Of a stretch of DNA of 64,000 nucleotides, positions 16,410-26,065 are shown one piece after another (position 1 is the first letter of the stretch; each line of letters starts with the position of its first letter). A program made the translations under genes and the position numbers. A model generated the notes under the pieces. It was not told where the DNA came from and searched no databases. It worked only from the letters and a program-made list of their open reading frames with translations. Source of the DNA: an uncultured Oleiphilaceae bacterium (GTDB lineage Bacteria > Pseudomonadota > Gammaproteobacteria > Pseudomonadales > Oleiphilaceae); contig CAJXUY010000015.1 in the NCBI GenBank assembly GCA_913060665.1, positions 50,311 to 114,310 on the forward strand. The letters are read 5' to 3'.

Positions 16410-17993
16410 ATGAAAACAACAAACGATAGTATGGGAAATATAAACCCCTTGGTATTAGCCAGTACATTAGCATTAATGTTACCGATGCTATCAGGCTGCA
16501 ATTCAGGTGATAGCGGTAGTGAGTCTTCAGCAGATGCAGCAAGCGCAGAATCAACAGACACCACAGTGGCGCTCACAGAGCAAGACATTGCCTTACAAAC
16601 GCTGATATCAGATCTAGGCCTTACCGATGACCCTTCTGAAAATAGAGATTTACCCAGTATTGACGACCCATTACCTCAACTAGGCAAGATACTTTTTTTC
16701 AGCAAAAGCTTAGGGGGGGAGTTTGATTCAGCCTGTGTCAGCTGCCATCACCCTGCACTTGGAGGCGCTGATGGGTTATCACTACCTATCGGTGTCGAGG
16801 CCGTTAACCCTGATTTGCTTGGGCCTGGCCGAACACACCAATCAGGAGTCCCCCTCGTGCCGAGGAATACACCCACTGCATTCAATACTGGCCTTTGGGA
16901 TACCGGTCTGTTTTTTGATTCTCGCGTAGAAAGCATAGGGAAAGAACCAGGCACCAACGGGTCAATTTCTGGCATCCGCACGCCTGATAGTAGCATCTTT
17001 GTTGAGGATGCCAACGCAGGCGCAAACTTGGCGGCTGCTCAAGTGCGCTTTCCTGTCACTTCGATCGAAGAGATGAAAACGTCGACGTTTGAAAGTGGTT
17101 CTGATAATGACACCATAAGAACGCACCTTGCGGCTCGAATAGGTGACTATGGCGTTGGGGCAGGAGAGCTAGCGGTTAATGATTGGTTACCTCTATTTCA
17201 ACAAGCATTCGCCACCACTGAAACAGCAGAAAACCTTATTACTTTTGACAATATTGCTCAGGCGATTGGGGAATACGAAAGATCAATGGTATTTGTAAAT
17301 ACACCTTGGCATCGTTATGTCGGAGGCGATACAGACGCAATAACAGAAGATCAAAAACTAGGCGCTGTATTATTTTTCACTCCCGTGAGCGAAGGGGGGG
17401 CTGGTTGTGCCACCTGCCACAACGGTCCACTTTTTTCTGATGGCAGCCACCATACCATTGCGTTTCCACAATATGGGCCAGGGAAAGGCGATGGCACTAA
17501 TGATGATTTTGGGAGAGAGCGTGAAACAGGCGACGCTGTTAATCGCTATCAATTCAGAACACCTAGCCTACTCAATATTACCCTTACCGCCCCATATGGC
17601 CACACCGGTGCCTATGAGACGCTATCTCAAGTAATCGGACACTATCGAAATGCCAGCCGATCCGTAGACAATTTTTTTGATCGCGGAGGATGGTGCCAGT
17701 TAGAACAATTCGAGTCGATCGCCAACTGCTCAACGCTATACCCTGACGCAGAAAGCAATAGTGAGCTAGCACTAAACAAGTTAAATACAGAGCGTCAAAC
17801 AGGTCAGTCACTCTTTATACCAACGGGGATTTCAAATGCTGAAGAGACTCAGCTAATAGCGTTCTTATCCGCGCTAACCGACGACTGCGCTGCGAATCGA
17901 ACATGCCTTGCGCCTTGGATAGCCGACTCAGCAAACAATGGCCCAGACAATCAACAGCTCAACGCAGTGGATAACCAGAACACAACACTTTAG
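16410..17993 (+). CDS. Di-haem cytochrome c peroxidase/MauG family lipoprotein
   Basis: The 527-residue product is exported as a lipoprotein: a hydrophobic leader ends in the lipobox LSGC (Cys30). Two haem c sites are visible, CVSCH at 109-113 and CATCH near 333-337. The fold marks of bacterial di-haem peroxidases are present: LGKILFFSKSLGG, NTPTAFNTGLWDTGLFFDSR, and RTPSLLNITLTAPYGHTGAY. Typical CcpA enzymes are about 330-350 residues; here a Ser/Ala-rich linker follows the lipobox and the C-terminus is longer. It could remove peroxide or oxidise another protein in the periplasm. It is a single gene. Confidence 0.87.
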   Translation: MKTTNDSMGNINPLVLASTLALMLPMLSGCNSGDSGSESSADAASAESTDTTVALTEQDIALQTLISDLGLTDDPSENRDLPSIDDPLPQLGKILFFSKSLGGEFDSACVSCHHPALGGADGLSLPIGVEAVNPDLLGPGRTHQSGVPLVPRNTPTAFNTGLWDTGLFFDSRVESIGKEPGTNGSISGIRTPDSSIFVEDANAGANLAAAQVRFPVTSIEEMKTSTFESGSDNDTIRTHLAARIGDYGVGAGELAVNDWLPLFQQAFATTETAENLITFDNIAQAIGEYERSMVFVNTPWHRYVGGDTDAITEDQKLGAVLFFTPVSEGGAGCATCHNGPLFSDGSHHTIAFPQYGPGKGDGTNDDFGRERETGDAVNRYQFRTPSLLNITLTAPYGHTGAYETLSQVIGHYRNASRSVDNFFDRGGWCQLEQFESIANCSTLYPDAESNSELALNKLNTERQTGQSLFIPTGISNAEETQLIAFLSALTDDCAANRTCLAPWIADSANNGPDNQQLNAVDNQNTTL

Positions 17994-18011
17994 AAGTTTC
18001 TACTAACAATA

Positions 18012-18034
18012 AGGCGCTATTGCGCCTCTGTTTT
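18012..18034 (+). terminator. Probable terminator of the peroxidase gene
   Basis: AGGCGC (18012-18017) and GCGCCT (18022-18027) form a stem with loop TATT. Only four T follow after CTG, so it is a weaker terminator between convergent genes. Confidence 0.55.
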
Positions 18035-18066
18035 AAGTAAACATTAACAGCTTGAGCCATAAAGAA

Positions 18067-21030
18067 TTAACTCATGTAAGAAGATATATCGACCTCATCT
18101 ACCTGTTCTGGCTGAAGGTATTGTTCGCCATACACTCGATATATACCGGACGTTAAGAAAAGCTCGAATATATCAGGGTCAATATGATGATCTTTCTTCA
18201 TAAAGCCCATTATTTCAATCGCCTGACTTAGAGTTTTAGCCTTTTTATAGGGTCTATCAGAGGCTGTCAATGCTTCAAATATATCTGCTATTGCCATCAT
18301 GCGGGCACTTAACGGCATGTCTTCTCGGCGCAAACGTTTTGGATACCCGGTGCCATCCATCTTTTCATGGTGCCCCCCTGCTATTTCAGGTATTGCACTC
18401 ATTTGTCTGGGAAACGGCAATTTGCTCAGCATGATAATCGTCTGAGTCATGTGATTGTTAATAATAAAACGCTCTTCTTCCGTCAAGGTACCACGCCCAA
18501 TGGACAAATTGTAAAGTTCGCCCTTGTTAAATTTATTTTCCGGTACATCTAGCTTAAAACCCCATGGGTTATTAGGGTCTTCATATATACTGGGTTCACG
18601 CAGAGTAATATGTTCAACTCGATCAGCCACCAATGGTTCTTGAGTCGGCAAGTCTGAAGCCGGGGTTTTGACTTTTCGCTGCAACTCCTCCCATGACAGC
18701 CCAAGACGATCGTCCAGAGTACGAGTCCAGGTTCTACTGGCAATTTGTGCAAGCCTATCTAGCTTGTCAGGCGCCATAAACTCACCCCCTAGGTTGCATT
18801 CCGCAATAAAGGCAAAATCTTCATCTAACTGAGCAAGCTCTTTATCCAGCTCTGGTTTCAATCTGTCTTCGCTACCACCACCTGCAATGGCCTTCCAGTA
18901 CCCCAGTTCAGACTCTCGCTTAATCACCTCAAACCGCATTCTGATCTCATGAATACGGTCATAGATAGTTTCTAGTTTAGTCGACTTATCAATCACATAT
19001 TCAGGTGTCGTCACCTTGCCACAATCATGTAACCAACTAGCAATATGCAGCTCTTCCCACTGCTCTTTTTTCAAATCGAAGCTAGCAAATCGATCATCAT
19101 TGCTATCACAGGCAGCCTGAGCAAGCATATTGGTTAACACGGGGACGCGTTGACAGTGGCCGCCAGTGTAAGGGGATTTTTCATCAATCGCCCCTGCAAT
19201 CAGTTTTATAAAGGCTTCTAACAAATTTTTCTGTGCCTCAACCATTTGCGTGCTTTCGATGGTCAATGCACTAAACCCCGTAACCGCTTGGATAAAATCC
19301 AGTTTTTCAGCAGTGGCGGCCGCATCATTATTAATAAGTGGGTCAAACAGCAGGCACAACATACCTATATGTTCAAATTGTCGATTTTTAAGCGGAAAAA
19401 CCACCACTTTAAGCTCATCGACATCAAGCTCGTTTAATACGTCCAGTACGCTTTTTTGATCCGCATCGTTGCGGCCGTTCCTTTCTTGTTTATTCACCGT
19501 AAACATAACTGGTTGGTGGCTGTGAATACTTTTATGCAGCAACGAGTCACTATCAAAACCCACATCATCTAACACATTCTTTTTAATGCCGTCAGGGGTC
19601 ATAAAGCAGGCAGGTCTAAGCTGTTCTTCATCTTCTGAAAGCAGATAGACAACCGCCCCTGAAGCAGAACTGACTTGAATAGTATCGCTCGTTATTTTTT
19701 CCAGCAGTCGTTCAAAATCTTTTTCTCCCGCAACCGCGTTAATCATTTCAATAAAGTTGTGAATCGTATCCTGCAAAAGCTGTATTGAATGCCCAAGGTC
19801 ACTAATTTCAAGAATAAATGATTTAACAGGCACTGGTTTACTAAAATCAAATCGTCGTACTCGGGAGGTTTGTTCCGCTAGCACTTTTAACGGATTAGAT
19901 ATCTTGGTAGCAATAAACAACGCTGCCGGTATAGATAATACGATGATAAAGATGGTGATAAATATGGACTGGTCTCTCACCACTAAAGCTTCAAACAACA
20001 ACTCTTCTTTTGGCACAATAATGAGCAATCGCAAATTAAGGTCATCACTTAAATCAACATCTCGAGCAGCGGCGAGCCAGTTTTCACCCGTTACTTCAAA
20101 AAAATCTCCGTCGTTATTATATTCACCGTCTCGGCTAATCACTCTATTTAACAGCGGATTATTAAGTTCCTTCAGGGATTTCAGCTTGGTCTCATTCAGT
20201 GAGCGACTAAGGATGAAATCCTCATTTTCTGAGTTCGCCAACAACCGGTGATCTGCATCAACAAGGTATAACTTTGAGCCTGGCGTTATCTCGCTTTGCT
20301 TGAGAGTTTTGGATAGGTTTTTAATTGAAATGTCGGCCGCTATCACCGCATCATCAACGGCGCTATATTTCGCCACCGTAATACCGACTATACCCGAGAA
20401 ATAAAACATGTAAGGTTCAGTTGTGATTATATCATCACTCGCCAAAGCCGTTTCATACCAATCTCTTTTTAGAGGGTCATAGGTGGTTTGATCTAGTGAT
20501 CTCACCTCTAATTTCTTCAATGAGGCATCATAAAAATATCTATTTAAAATACCCACTCCTGAGTCGGTTTCAATATCATCAATAACATAAGCCGTTTCAG
20601 CAGAAGCACCATACTGACTTCGGGCTTTCGAGTCATCAACACGACGAACAATAAACGCGTCACTAGAGGCATATCCCACCACTATATTGAGAAGCTCTGG
20701 TTTGGTTTTAAACACACTGGCGAGTTGTTCCAGATATTCAATACGCTGCTCAAAATTTGAAGCGCCCAATAACCCTGAAAAAGAAAGTAAATCAACAGTG
20801 GTGGTAACCGGATGATAGGCCGTTTCAAACTTCTGAAATACATCCTGTGCAGCCCGATCAAACATCGTCTGGGCATCATCAATAATCAGTTTTGTAATCT
20901 TCAGGTAATGAAAAATTCCGAGTGAAATACCGAGCAGTAAAACAAACGATACAATCGCTACAAAGAGATGTATTCGAATAGGATAGCTATACCGGTTTGA
21001 TGTTGACTCATCCATTAAGCTCACAACCAT
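18067..21030 (-). CDS. Membrane HD-GYP phosphodiesterase with Cache, HAMP and GAF domains
   Basis: The 987-residue protein should sense a periplasmic signal and hydrolyse cyclic di-GMP. An N-terminal membrane segment (about 20-43) is followed by a large Cache-like periplasmic domain, a second membrane segment (about 350-374), HAMP, and a GAF-like region at about 430-600. The C-terminal HD-GYP domain has WLHDCGK near 666-672 and HHEKMDGTGYP near 888-898. The distance between HD and GYP is about 220 residues, far above the usual 60 or so, because of a charged helical insert of about 150 residues. It is a single gene. A downstream ATG (21015) is an alternative start. Confidence 0.88.
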   Translation of the reverse strand: MVVSLMDESTSNRYSYPIRIHLFVAIVSFVLLLGISLGIFHYLKITKLIIDDAQTMFDRAAQDVFQKFETAYHPVTTTVDLLSFSGLLGASNFEQRIEYLEQLASVFKTKPELLNIVVGYASSDAFIVRRVDDSKARSQYGASAETAYVIDDIETDSGVGILNRYFYDASLKKLEVRSLDQTTYDPLKRDWYETALASDDIITTEPYMFYFSGIVGITVAKYSAVDDAVIAADISIKNLSKTLKQSEITPGSKLYLVDADHRLLANSENEDFILSRSLNETKLKSLKELNNPLLNRVISRDGEYNNDGDFFEVTGENWLAAARDVDLSDDLNLRLLIIVPKEELLFEALVVRDQSIFITIFIIVLSIPAALFIATKISNPLKVLAEQTSRVRRFDFSKPVPVKSFILEISDLGHSIQLLQDTIHNFIEMINAVAGEKDFERLLEKITSDTIQVSSASGAVVYLLSEDEEQLRPACFMTPDGIKKNVLDDVGFDSDSLLHKSIHSHQPVMFTVNKQERNGRNDADQKSVLDVLNELDVDELKVVVFPLKNRQFEHIGMLCLLFDPLINNDAAATAEKLDFIQAVTGFSALTIESTQMVEAQKNLLEAFIKLIAGAIDEKSPYTGGHCQRVPVLTNMLAQAACDSNDDRFASFDLKKEQWEELHIASWLHDCGKVTTPEYVIDKSTKLETIYDRIHEIRMRFEVIKRESELGYWKAIAGGGSEDRLKPELDKELAQLDEDFAFIAECNLGGEFMAPDKLDRLAQIASRTWTRTLDDRLGLSWEELQRKVKTPASDLPTQEPLVADRVEHITLREPSIYEDPNNPWGFKLDVPENKFNKGELYNLSIGRGTLTEEERFIINNHMTQTIIMLSKLPFPRQMSAIPEIAGGHHEKMDGTGYPKRLRREDMPLSARMMAIADIFEALTASDRPYKKAKTLSQAIEIMGFMKKDHHIDPDIFELFLTSGIYRVYGEQYLQPEQVDEVDISSYMS

Positions 21031-21138
21031 CTCACTATTTTGTTATTGGAAGGGGGGAAGGTAGATTTGATTAATTTTAATTATATGTATCAATTGTATG
21101 TATTAACGGGTAAAGCATCAATCTAAGAATATTAACGT

Positions 21139-22005
21139 TTATACTTTCAATAAGTGTTTTTCAGACTGAATGTTAATATAATTCCCCACAAACATGATGC
21201 AGCCCCCTATCAGCACGGCCCAATCAAGCGGCTCGCTATAAAATAAAAAGCCAACCAGCGCAATCAGTGGCAAGCGCATAAAATCCATAGGAACGACAAC
21301 CGAAGCATCGACCAACTGCATCGCTCTTGCGATGCAGTAGTGGGCCGTTAATGCCATCGTCGCAACTAGAGAAATCAACAGCCACTCTCCTGCCGAAGGA
21401 AGAGTAAACTCAAATAAAACCGGCAGAAGCCCTAACGGAAGCTGAATAATGGTCATATAAAACAATATACAAAGAGGGCTGTCTGTTTCGACCAATGATT
21501 TGGTTTTGATATAAGCAAGACTGTAACAAATGGCACTCAACAAAACGGCATAAGCGGCGGGCTGTATAATCGCCAAGCCAGGTCTTAGAATTATTAGCAT
21601 CCCGATTAAGCCCAGCAATATTGCAACCCCACGACTCTTTGTCATACGTTCGCCCAACATCAGTACCGCAAGTACTCCGGTCCACAGCGGAACCGTAAAT
21701 TCGATGGCAAAAACACTAGACAACGGGAGATAGGTCAACCCAAAAAACCAACCAAATTGACCACCATAATGAGCAAGGTTTCTCGTAATGTGTATAGGTA
21801 CTTTATCAGTACGAATAACAGACCAGCCTTTATGACTGATCAACACACTCAAAATCAGTAAGCCTACCAAGCTTCTAAAAAACAGTATTTGAAATGTACT
21901 TAGTGTGGCTGATAGCTCTCTCGCCGCTACGGCCATCAACGTGAATGATGAAAGGGTACCCAGCATCCATATAACCGCAACTGTTGCGGGGTTAACCCTT
22001 TTCAT
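21139..22005 (-). CDS. EamA-type DMT transporter (second of a pair)
   Basis: The product (288 residues from ATG 22005) has ten hydrophobic segments in two EamA repeats. Typical lines are FFRSLVGLLILSVLI, VPLWTGVLAVLMLGERM and the C-terminal MQLVDASVVVPMDFMRLPLIALVGFLFY. Such proteins export small metabolites at the inner membrane; the substrate cannot be told. The frame could open at TTG 22020, but ATG 22005 has GGGA nine bases before it. It overlaps the end of the other DMT gene by 14 bases, so they are translationally coupled. Confidence 0.85.
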   Translation of the reverse strand: MKRVNPATVAVIWMLGTLSSFTLMAVAARELSATLSTFQILFFRSLVGLLILSVLISHKGWSVIRTDKVPIHITRNLAHYGGQFGWFFGLTYLPLSSVFAIEFTVPLWTGVLAVLMLGERMTKSRGVAILLGLIGMLIILRPGLAIIQPAAYAVLLSAICYSLAYIKTKSLVETDSPLCILFYMTIIQLPLGLLPVLFEFTLPSAGEWLLISLVATMALTAHYCIARAMQLVDASVVVPMDFMRLPLIALVGFLFYSEPLDWAVLIGGCIMFVGNYINIQSEKHLLKV

Positions 22006-22873
22006 ACCCATATTTCCCAAACACTACGACACTTATACCACCCAATATCAGAGCCCCAGACACCATTAGGTCAACGCTAATTGATTCAGAAACAAACACC
22101 ACACCACCTAACGCTGCAATAACAGGAACCAGCAGCTGCACCACAGCGGCAACTGTTGCCGATAAACCTCTTAGTGCCATATACCAAACAGCATAACCAA
22201 CGCCGGAGGCAATCCCCCCCGACAAGCCCGCTAACACAACGCCCTCGAATGACAGCTGCATATCCTTCAACGTAATAATCGCAAGTACGATCACCAAAGG
22301 AATAGAGCGAAAAAAATTGTAAGCCGTATCACTCAGTGGGTTTTCAGACCCTCGACCTTTCAAGGTATAAAGACCCCATGCGATACCAGCAACAGTCATC
22401 AATGTAAATCCGATAATCGACGGGGTCTCTATGCCGGGAAACACTAGGTATACGAAGCCACCAAATGCGATCAACACCCCTAATATCTCAAATAGTTTTA
22501 GCCGGTCACCAGACAACATAGAGAGTAAGATGATGGTCATTTGTACCGCACCAAAGAGGATAAGTGCACCAGTAGCAGTATCTAGGGAGATATACGCATA
22601 TGAGAATGCCACAGCATAGGTAAACAACATAAAACTTGCGGCCCAACTGCCCTTAGATGACGGTTGCTGTGGTTGTTTATTAGGCTTGACCCACATTATA
22701 AACAACAATACCAACGCACCAAACAGTAGACGCAACGCAGAAAAACCTGCGGCATCAATCAAGCCCTCACCTAATGCCAGCCTACATAATACCGAATTTG
22801 CCGCAAACGCCGTTAAAGCAGTGGTCGTTAATAACAAGTAATAAAAAGGGCTCTTTAACGCAAGTTTATTCAT
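21992..22873 (-). CDS. EamA-type DMT transporter (first of a pair)
   Basis: The 293-residue product also has ten hydrophobic segments in two EamA repeats: VLCRLALGEGLIDAAGFSALRLLFGALVL in the first half and GVGYAVWYMALRGLSATVAAVVQLLVPV in the second. The latter is the classic C-terminal EamA signature. It is the first gene of a two-gene unit with the DMT gene downstream. The two are not close copies, so they may form a heteromer or export different compounds (inference). The start region has AT-rich sequence with no clear promoter. Confidence 0.87.
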   Translation of the reverse strand: MNKLALKSPFYYLLLTTTALTAFAANSVLCRLALGEGLIDAAGFSALRLLFGALVLLFIMWVKPNKQPQQPSSKGSWAASFMLFTYAVAFSYAYISLDTATGALILFGAVQMTIILLSMLSGDRLKLFEILGVLIAFGGFVYLVFPGIETPSIIGFTLMTVAGIAWGLYTLKGRGSENPLSDTAYNFFRSIPLVIVLAIITLKDMQLSFEGVVLAGLSGGIASGVGYAVWYMALRGLSATVAAVVQLLVPVIAALGGVVFVSESISVDLMVSGALILGGISVVVFGKYGYEKG

Positions 22874-23189
22874 GATATAAAAAAATGATTAGTCTTATAA
22901 AGGAATTATCATCCACTGCAAAGTGGGCTATGAATGCTCAACTAACGATGTTCACCGATATAAATATCAATAAAACACCACAATTTTAATCGTACAGGCT
23001 ATTTTTCGCTTCTGCATCTGATATGTTTTGATTACACTTGAAACTGACTAAAATTGGATCAGTATGACTTTAGCTAATTTTCATGTTAGAGTAATTGCTC
23101 TATAACGATTTTTTGCATGGCATTACACGTGCAACCAAGACAAGGTATTGTGTCATCAGGCACGGGGATTTAATTAAAGGGTTATAACA
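22874..23189. other. Intergenic region between DMT transporters and Fe-alcohol dehydrogenase
   Basis: This 316-base divergent gap is AT-rich and has no credible ORF. The clearest element is a sigma-54-like promoter at 23118-23133. Nothing else was recognised with confidence. Confidence 0.55.
23118..23133 (+). promoter_or_regulatory. Candidate sigma-54 promoter of the Fe-alcohol dehydrogenase
   Basis: TGGCA and TGCA are placed so that GG (23119-23120) and GC (23131-23132) are 12 bases apart. This agrees with the RpoN consensus TGGCACG-N4-TTGCW at T, G, G, C, A, then T, G, C, W. A start near 23144 would leave a leader of about 45 bases. No enhancer site was identified. Confidence 0.5.
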
Positions 23190-24398
23190 ATGCTATTTTC
23201 ACTTCAGGTTAAAGGTTATCAAGGTTTAATGGGGGCGATGAAGTTCGCAGCGAAAGTCGTACCAATGCCTAAACCAACATTATTCACAGGTGTAGACTCT
23301 TCACTTGAGCTTTGTGACGCGATTGGCCAAATGGGCATGAAGAAGGTCCTTATTGTGACAGATGAAGTGTTGGTAAAGCTCGGTGTACTCGATAAAATCC
23401 AAAAAAAGTTAACCGAAAATAACATAGAATTCGTGATCTATGACGGTATTTTACCTGACCCAACTTACGACCAGGTAGAAAACGGCCTTAATGCCTACAA
23501 GCAAAACAAGTGCGAAGCAGTATTGGCTGTCGGCGGTGGTTCACCTATTGATGCGGCTAAAGTAATCGCTGCACGCACCACCAATAACCGTTCAATCAAA
23601 AAACTAGCCGGTATGTTTAAAGTGTGGGTCGCTCCAGCACCACTATTCGCTATTCCAACAACAGCTGGCACAGGTTCAGAAGTAACGATTGCAGCCGTTG
23701 TATCTGACCCGGTCACACACCAGAAAACACCATTAATTGACCCTAAACTGGTACCGATGATGGCGGCACTAGATGCAGGTCTTATGACCGGTTTGCCAGC
23801 ACCTGTCACCTCCGCAACGGGTATGGATGCACTAACCCATGCAGTAGAAGCCTATATTTCTATGAATGCCTCTGCAGAGACCGATGGCTACGCGATTGCC
23901 GCCACCCGCCTTATCATGGAAAACCTGTCTACTGCCGTTAAAAAAGGTGACAATCTTGAAGCACGCCAGAACATGGCATTAGCTTCATACTATGCAGGCT
24001 TAGCATTCACTAAAGCAAGCTTGGGATATGTTCATGCAATCTCTCATAACTTTGGCGCTAAATATTCAACGCCTCACGGCTTAGGTAACGCTATTGTACT
24101 GCCTTATGTACTGGACTACTCTAAAGCTGAGATCAATAATCGCCTAGCTGACTTAGCAGAAGTAAGCGGCCTTAAAACCGGTAAAGAAAGCGACTCTGAG
24201 TTGGCGCAGAAGTTTATTGATAAGATCCGTGCAATGCTTAAAGAGTTTAAAATCCCAGAGACGCTAGAAGCACTAAAAACTGAAGATATTCCAGAGATCG
24301 CAAGACTAGCGTTGAAAGAAGCGCATTATAACTACCCTGTTCCTAAGTATATGGATCAGGAAACATGTGAATCCTTTATTAAGCAGATGGTTGCTTAA
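23190..24398 (+). CDS. Iron-containing alcohol dehydrogenase
   Basis: The 402-residue protein belongs to the Fe-dependent alcohol dehydrogenases. It has GGGSPIDAAKVIAAR for NAD binding, IPTTAGTGSEVT, and the metal ligands Asp/His in GMDALTHAVEAY and two His in HAISHNFGAKYSTPHGLGN. It differs from the enzyme at 8357-9556 and has a longer N-terminus (LFSLQVKGYQGLMGAMKFAAK) resembling YiaY/AdhB-like enzymes with roles in short-chain alcohol oxidation. It stands alone, behind a sigma-54-like promoter and before a strong terminator, so expression is probably activator-dependent. The alcohol substrate is unknown. Confidence 0.9.
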   Translation: MLFSLQVKGYQGLMGAMKFAAKVVPMPKPTLFTGVDSSLELCDAIGQMGMKKVLIVTDEVLVKLGVLDKIQKKLTENNIEFVIYDGILPDPTYDQVENGLNAYKQNKCEAVLAVGGGSPIDAAKVIAARTTNNRSIKKLAGMFKVWVAPAPLFAIPTTAGTGSEVTIAAVVSDPVTHQKTPLIDPKLVPMMAALDAGLMTGLPAPVTSATGMDALTHAVEAYISMNASAETDGYAIAATRLIMENLSTAVKKGDNLEARQNMALASYYAGLAFTKASLGYVHAISHNFGAKYSTPHGLGNAIVLPYVLDYSKAEINNRLADLAEVSGLKTGKESDSELAQKFIDKIRAMLKEFKIPETLEALKTEDIPEIARLALKEAHYNYPVPKYMDQETCESFIKQMVA

Positions 24399-24420
24399 TA
24401 AACAATATTAGCGTAACGCA

Positions 24421-24457
24421 AAAGGGCGAGTTGATTTAGTCAACTCGCCCTTTTTTA
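24421..24457 (+). terminator. Strong Rho-independent terminator
   Basis: AGGGCGAGTTGA (24423-24434) pairs perfectly with 24440-24451 across a 5-base loop. The flanking AA and the run of T extend it, ending in a T-tract to 24456. It ends the alcohol dehydrogenase transcript. Confidence 0.95.
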
Positions 24458-24671
24458 TACCTTACTATTCAGGGGCCCGCGGGATTCATTCAAGGCTAAT
24501 TATTTACAGCTCGCCGGGGAAATAATTGAACCGGAAAGATACTAAGCTACTGTTAGTATTAAATGTACATATATTGAATCGCGCTATCTTTTACAATTGT
24601 TTAAACTACTGAGTCAAAAATAGCGGTAAAATACGGCCAACAAAACGACCTCTGAGTGAGACATAGCATCT

Positions 24672-25202
24672 GTGGTAAATAAGAAAAGTACAGTCAAATC
24701 AACTAACACCAAAGGCTTTACACTAATAGAGCTTGTAGTTGTAATTCTTATACTAGCCATACTGGCAGCGTTTGTGCTACCTCGCTTTGCAACACTTGAG
24801 GAAGACGCTCAACGTTCATCGGTTGAGGCCACATCGGCATCTTTCAACGTGGGCGTTAGAAATGTACACCTACAATGGAATGCAGCAGGCAGCCCTGGTG
24901 CAGTACAAGATTTCATTAAGATAAGTGACCCACTGGTGCTAGGAGACCTCAGCGTAAACGCAGCAGGCTGGCCAGCGGATACCAGAGGTGTGAGCTTAAC
25001 CCTCAACAGTCAAGCTGACTGTATAGATGTATGGCGTGCAGTACTCGCATCTAACTCTGAAGAAATTGACAGCGCGAACGGCAGTGACTATCAGGCAATT
25101 TATAACGGATCTAATCGCTGCACTTACATTTATCAAAAGAACACCGCGTTCACCATTACCTATGATTCAAATACAGGCGTAGTAGTATCCAATACCCCTT
25201 AG
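24672..25202 (+). CDS. Type IV pilin-like prepilin (pseudopilin)
   Basis: The 176-residue product has a class III signal: a short basic leader of 15 residues ending in Gly15, then FTLIELVVVILILAILAA, with the required Glu at +5 (Glu20). Prepilin peptidase should cut between Gly15 and Phe16. The C-terminal part has two Cys (about 117 and 154) that could form the D-region disulfide. It lacks a partner pilus operon here, and resembles MSHA-type or minor pilins. The start is GTG at 24672; I see no in-frame ATG and only a weak ribosome site. Confidence 0.85.
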   Translation: MVNKKSTVKSTNTKGFTLIELVVVILILAILAAFVLPRFATLEEDAQRSSVEATSASFNVGVRNVHLQWNAAGSPGAVQDFIKISDPLVLGDLSVNAAGWPADTRGVSLTLNSQADCIDVWRAVLASNSEEIDSANGSDYQAIYNGSNRCTYIYQKNTAFTITYDSNTGVVVSNTP

Positions 25203-25419
25203 CCTATAGAAAAGCTAAATTATATACTCGGATAACTGTCTGCGTAAGGTGTATAGCGTACCGTTCATTTGGCTCATTCTGAGCCCCATACCTCTCTTTA
25301 ATCTCATTTTCTCGGCGACAGTTCACATTTTACATTCGTTTGCATTAGGTTTTGAAAAACTGAGTTATTATTGTTTGCATATTATATATTCAGTTAAAGC
25401 ATAAAACCGAGATCCGTTT

Positions 25420-26025
25420 ATGAAAAAGACATCAGTATTATCAGCCGCCGCCGCACTCATTTTCAGCTCGACCGTAAGCGCCAGCCTGATATCACTTGAT
25501 AGCAGAAGCATTGATGCAGGTATCAACAATACAGACTTTGCCTCTTCATGGACTAACCAAACATCAGTAGTAACCCATACTGAGATTGATACGTTTGATT
25601 TCTACCGCACGGGTAATAACACCATTAACCTAATGACTATCGACTTCGATATGGCATCATCAGGGTCTTGGGGGTTTGATTTGGGCCTGGATGCAGGTTA
25701 TGGAGCCGCGTTTTATCTCGACGACATATTGATAAGCAACCGAACTGATAACTTATGGTGGTCTTACAACTGGAATCACAGCGATGTGATGCATGTCTTA
25801 GACAACACCTTAACGGCCGGTGAACATAAGATCGAAATTTATTGGGCAGAAAACTGCTGTAATGGCGCAAGTAGTGCAAAGTTCACAACTGACGGTATCA
25901 ATTGGCAGGCACTATCAAATGACAATATTGCAGCCGCTGCATCAGTAGCAGAACCCGCGACCATTGCTTTATTCAGCATCGGATTAGTGGGCTTATCGCT
26001 CTCTCGTCTAAAGAAAAAGAGTTAA
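25420..26025 (+). CDS. PEP-CTERM protein with a Cys-Cys-x-Gly motif
   Basis: The 201-residue product has a signal peptide (ending near STVSA) and a C-terminal PEP-CTERM-like anchor: AEPATIALF, a hydrophobic helix, then RLKKKS. The motif NCCNG near 147-151 matches what I recall as the CCXG subfamily of PEP-CTERM proteins, a small secreted domain of unknown role. It is the second exosortase-type substrate in the window. It follows the prepilin by 217 bases but probably has its own promoter, AT-rich around 25370-25395. The body contains many Trp and Asp/Asn residues, as in surface lectin-like domains. Confidence 0.8.
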   Translation: MKKTSVLSAAAALIFSSTVSASLISLDSRSIDAGINNTDFASSWTNQTSVVTHTEIDTFDFYRTGNNTINLMTIDFDMASSGSWGFDLGLDAGYGAAFYLDDILISNRTDNLWWSYNWNHSDVMHVLDNTLTAGEHKIEIYWAENCCNGASSAKFTTDGINWQALSNDNIAAAASVAEPATIALFSIGLVGLSLSRLKKKS

Positions 26026-26040
26026 TACGCGCTTATAACC

Positions 26041-26065
26041 CTACCTGCATATCAAGTGCAGGTAG
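26041..26065 (+). terminator. Stem-loop after the second PEP-CTERM gene
   Basis: CTACCTGCA (26041-26049) pairs perfectly with TGCAGGTAG (26057-26065) across a 7-base loop. There is no T-run, so it is a possible terminator or mRNA 3' end structure. Confidence 0.5.

Noticed and set aside
19904..20251. 115-codon plus-strand frame within the HD-GYP gene
   Set aside because: Opposite-strand shadow, rich in Ser and Asn, with no ribosome site.
25365..25395. Possible sigma-54 site before the second PEP-CTERM gene
   Set aside because: TTTGCAT is present, but the GG at the -24 position is missing at the required spacing.
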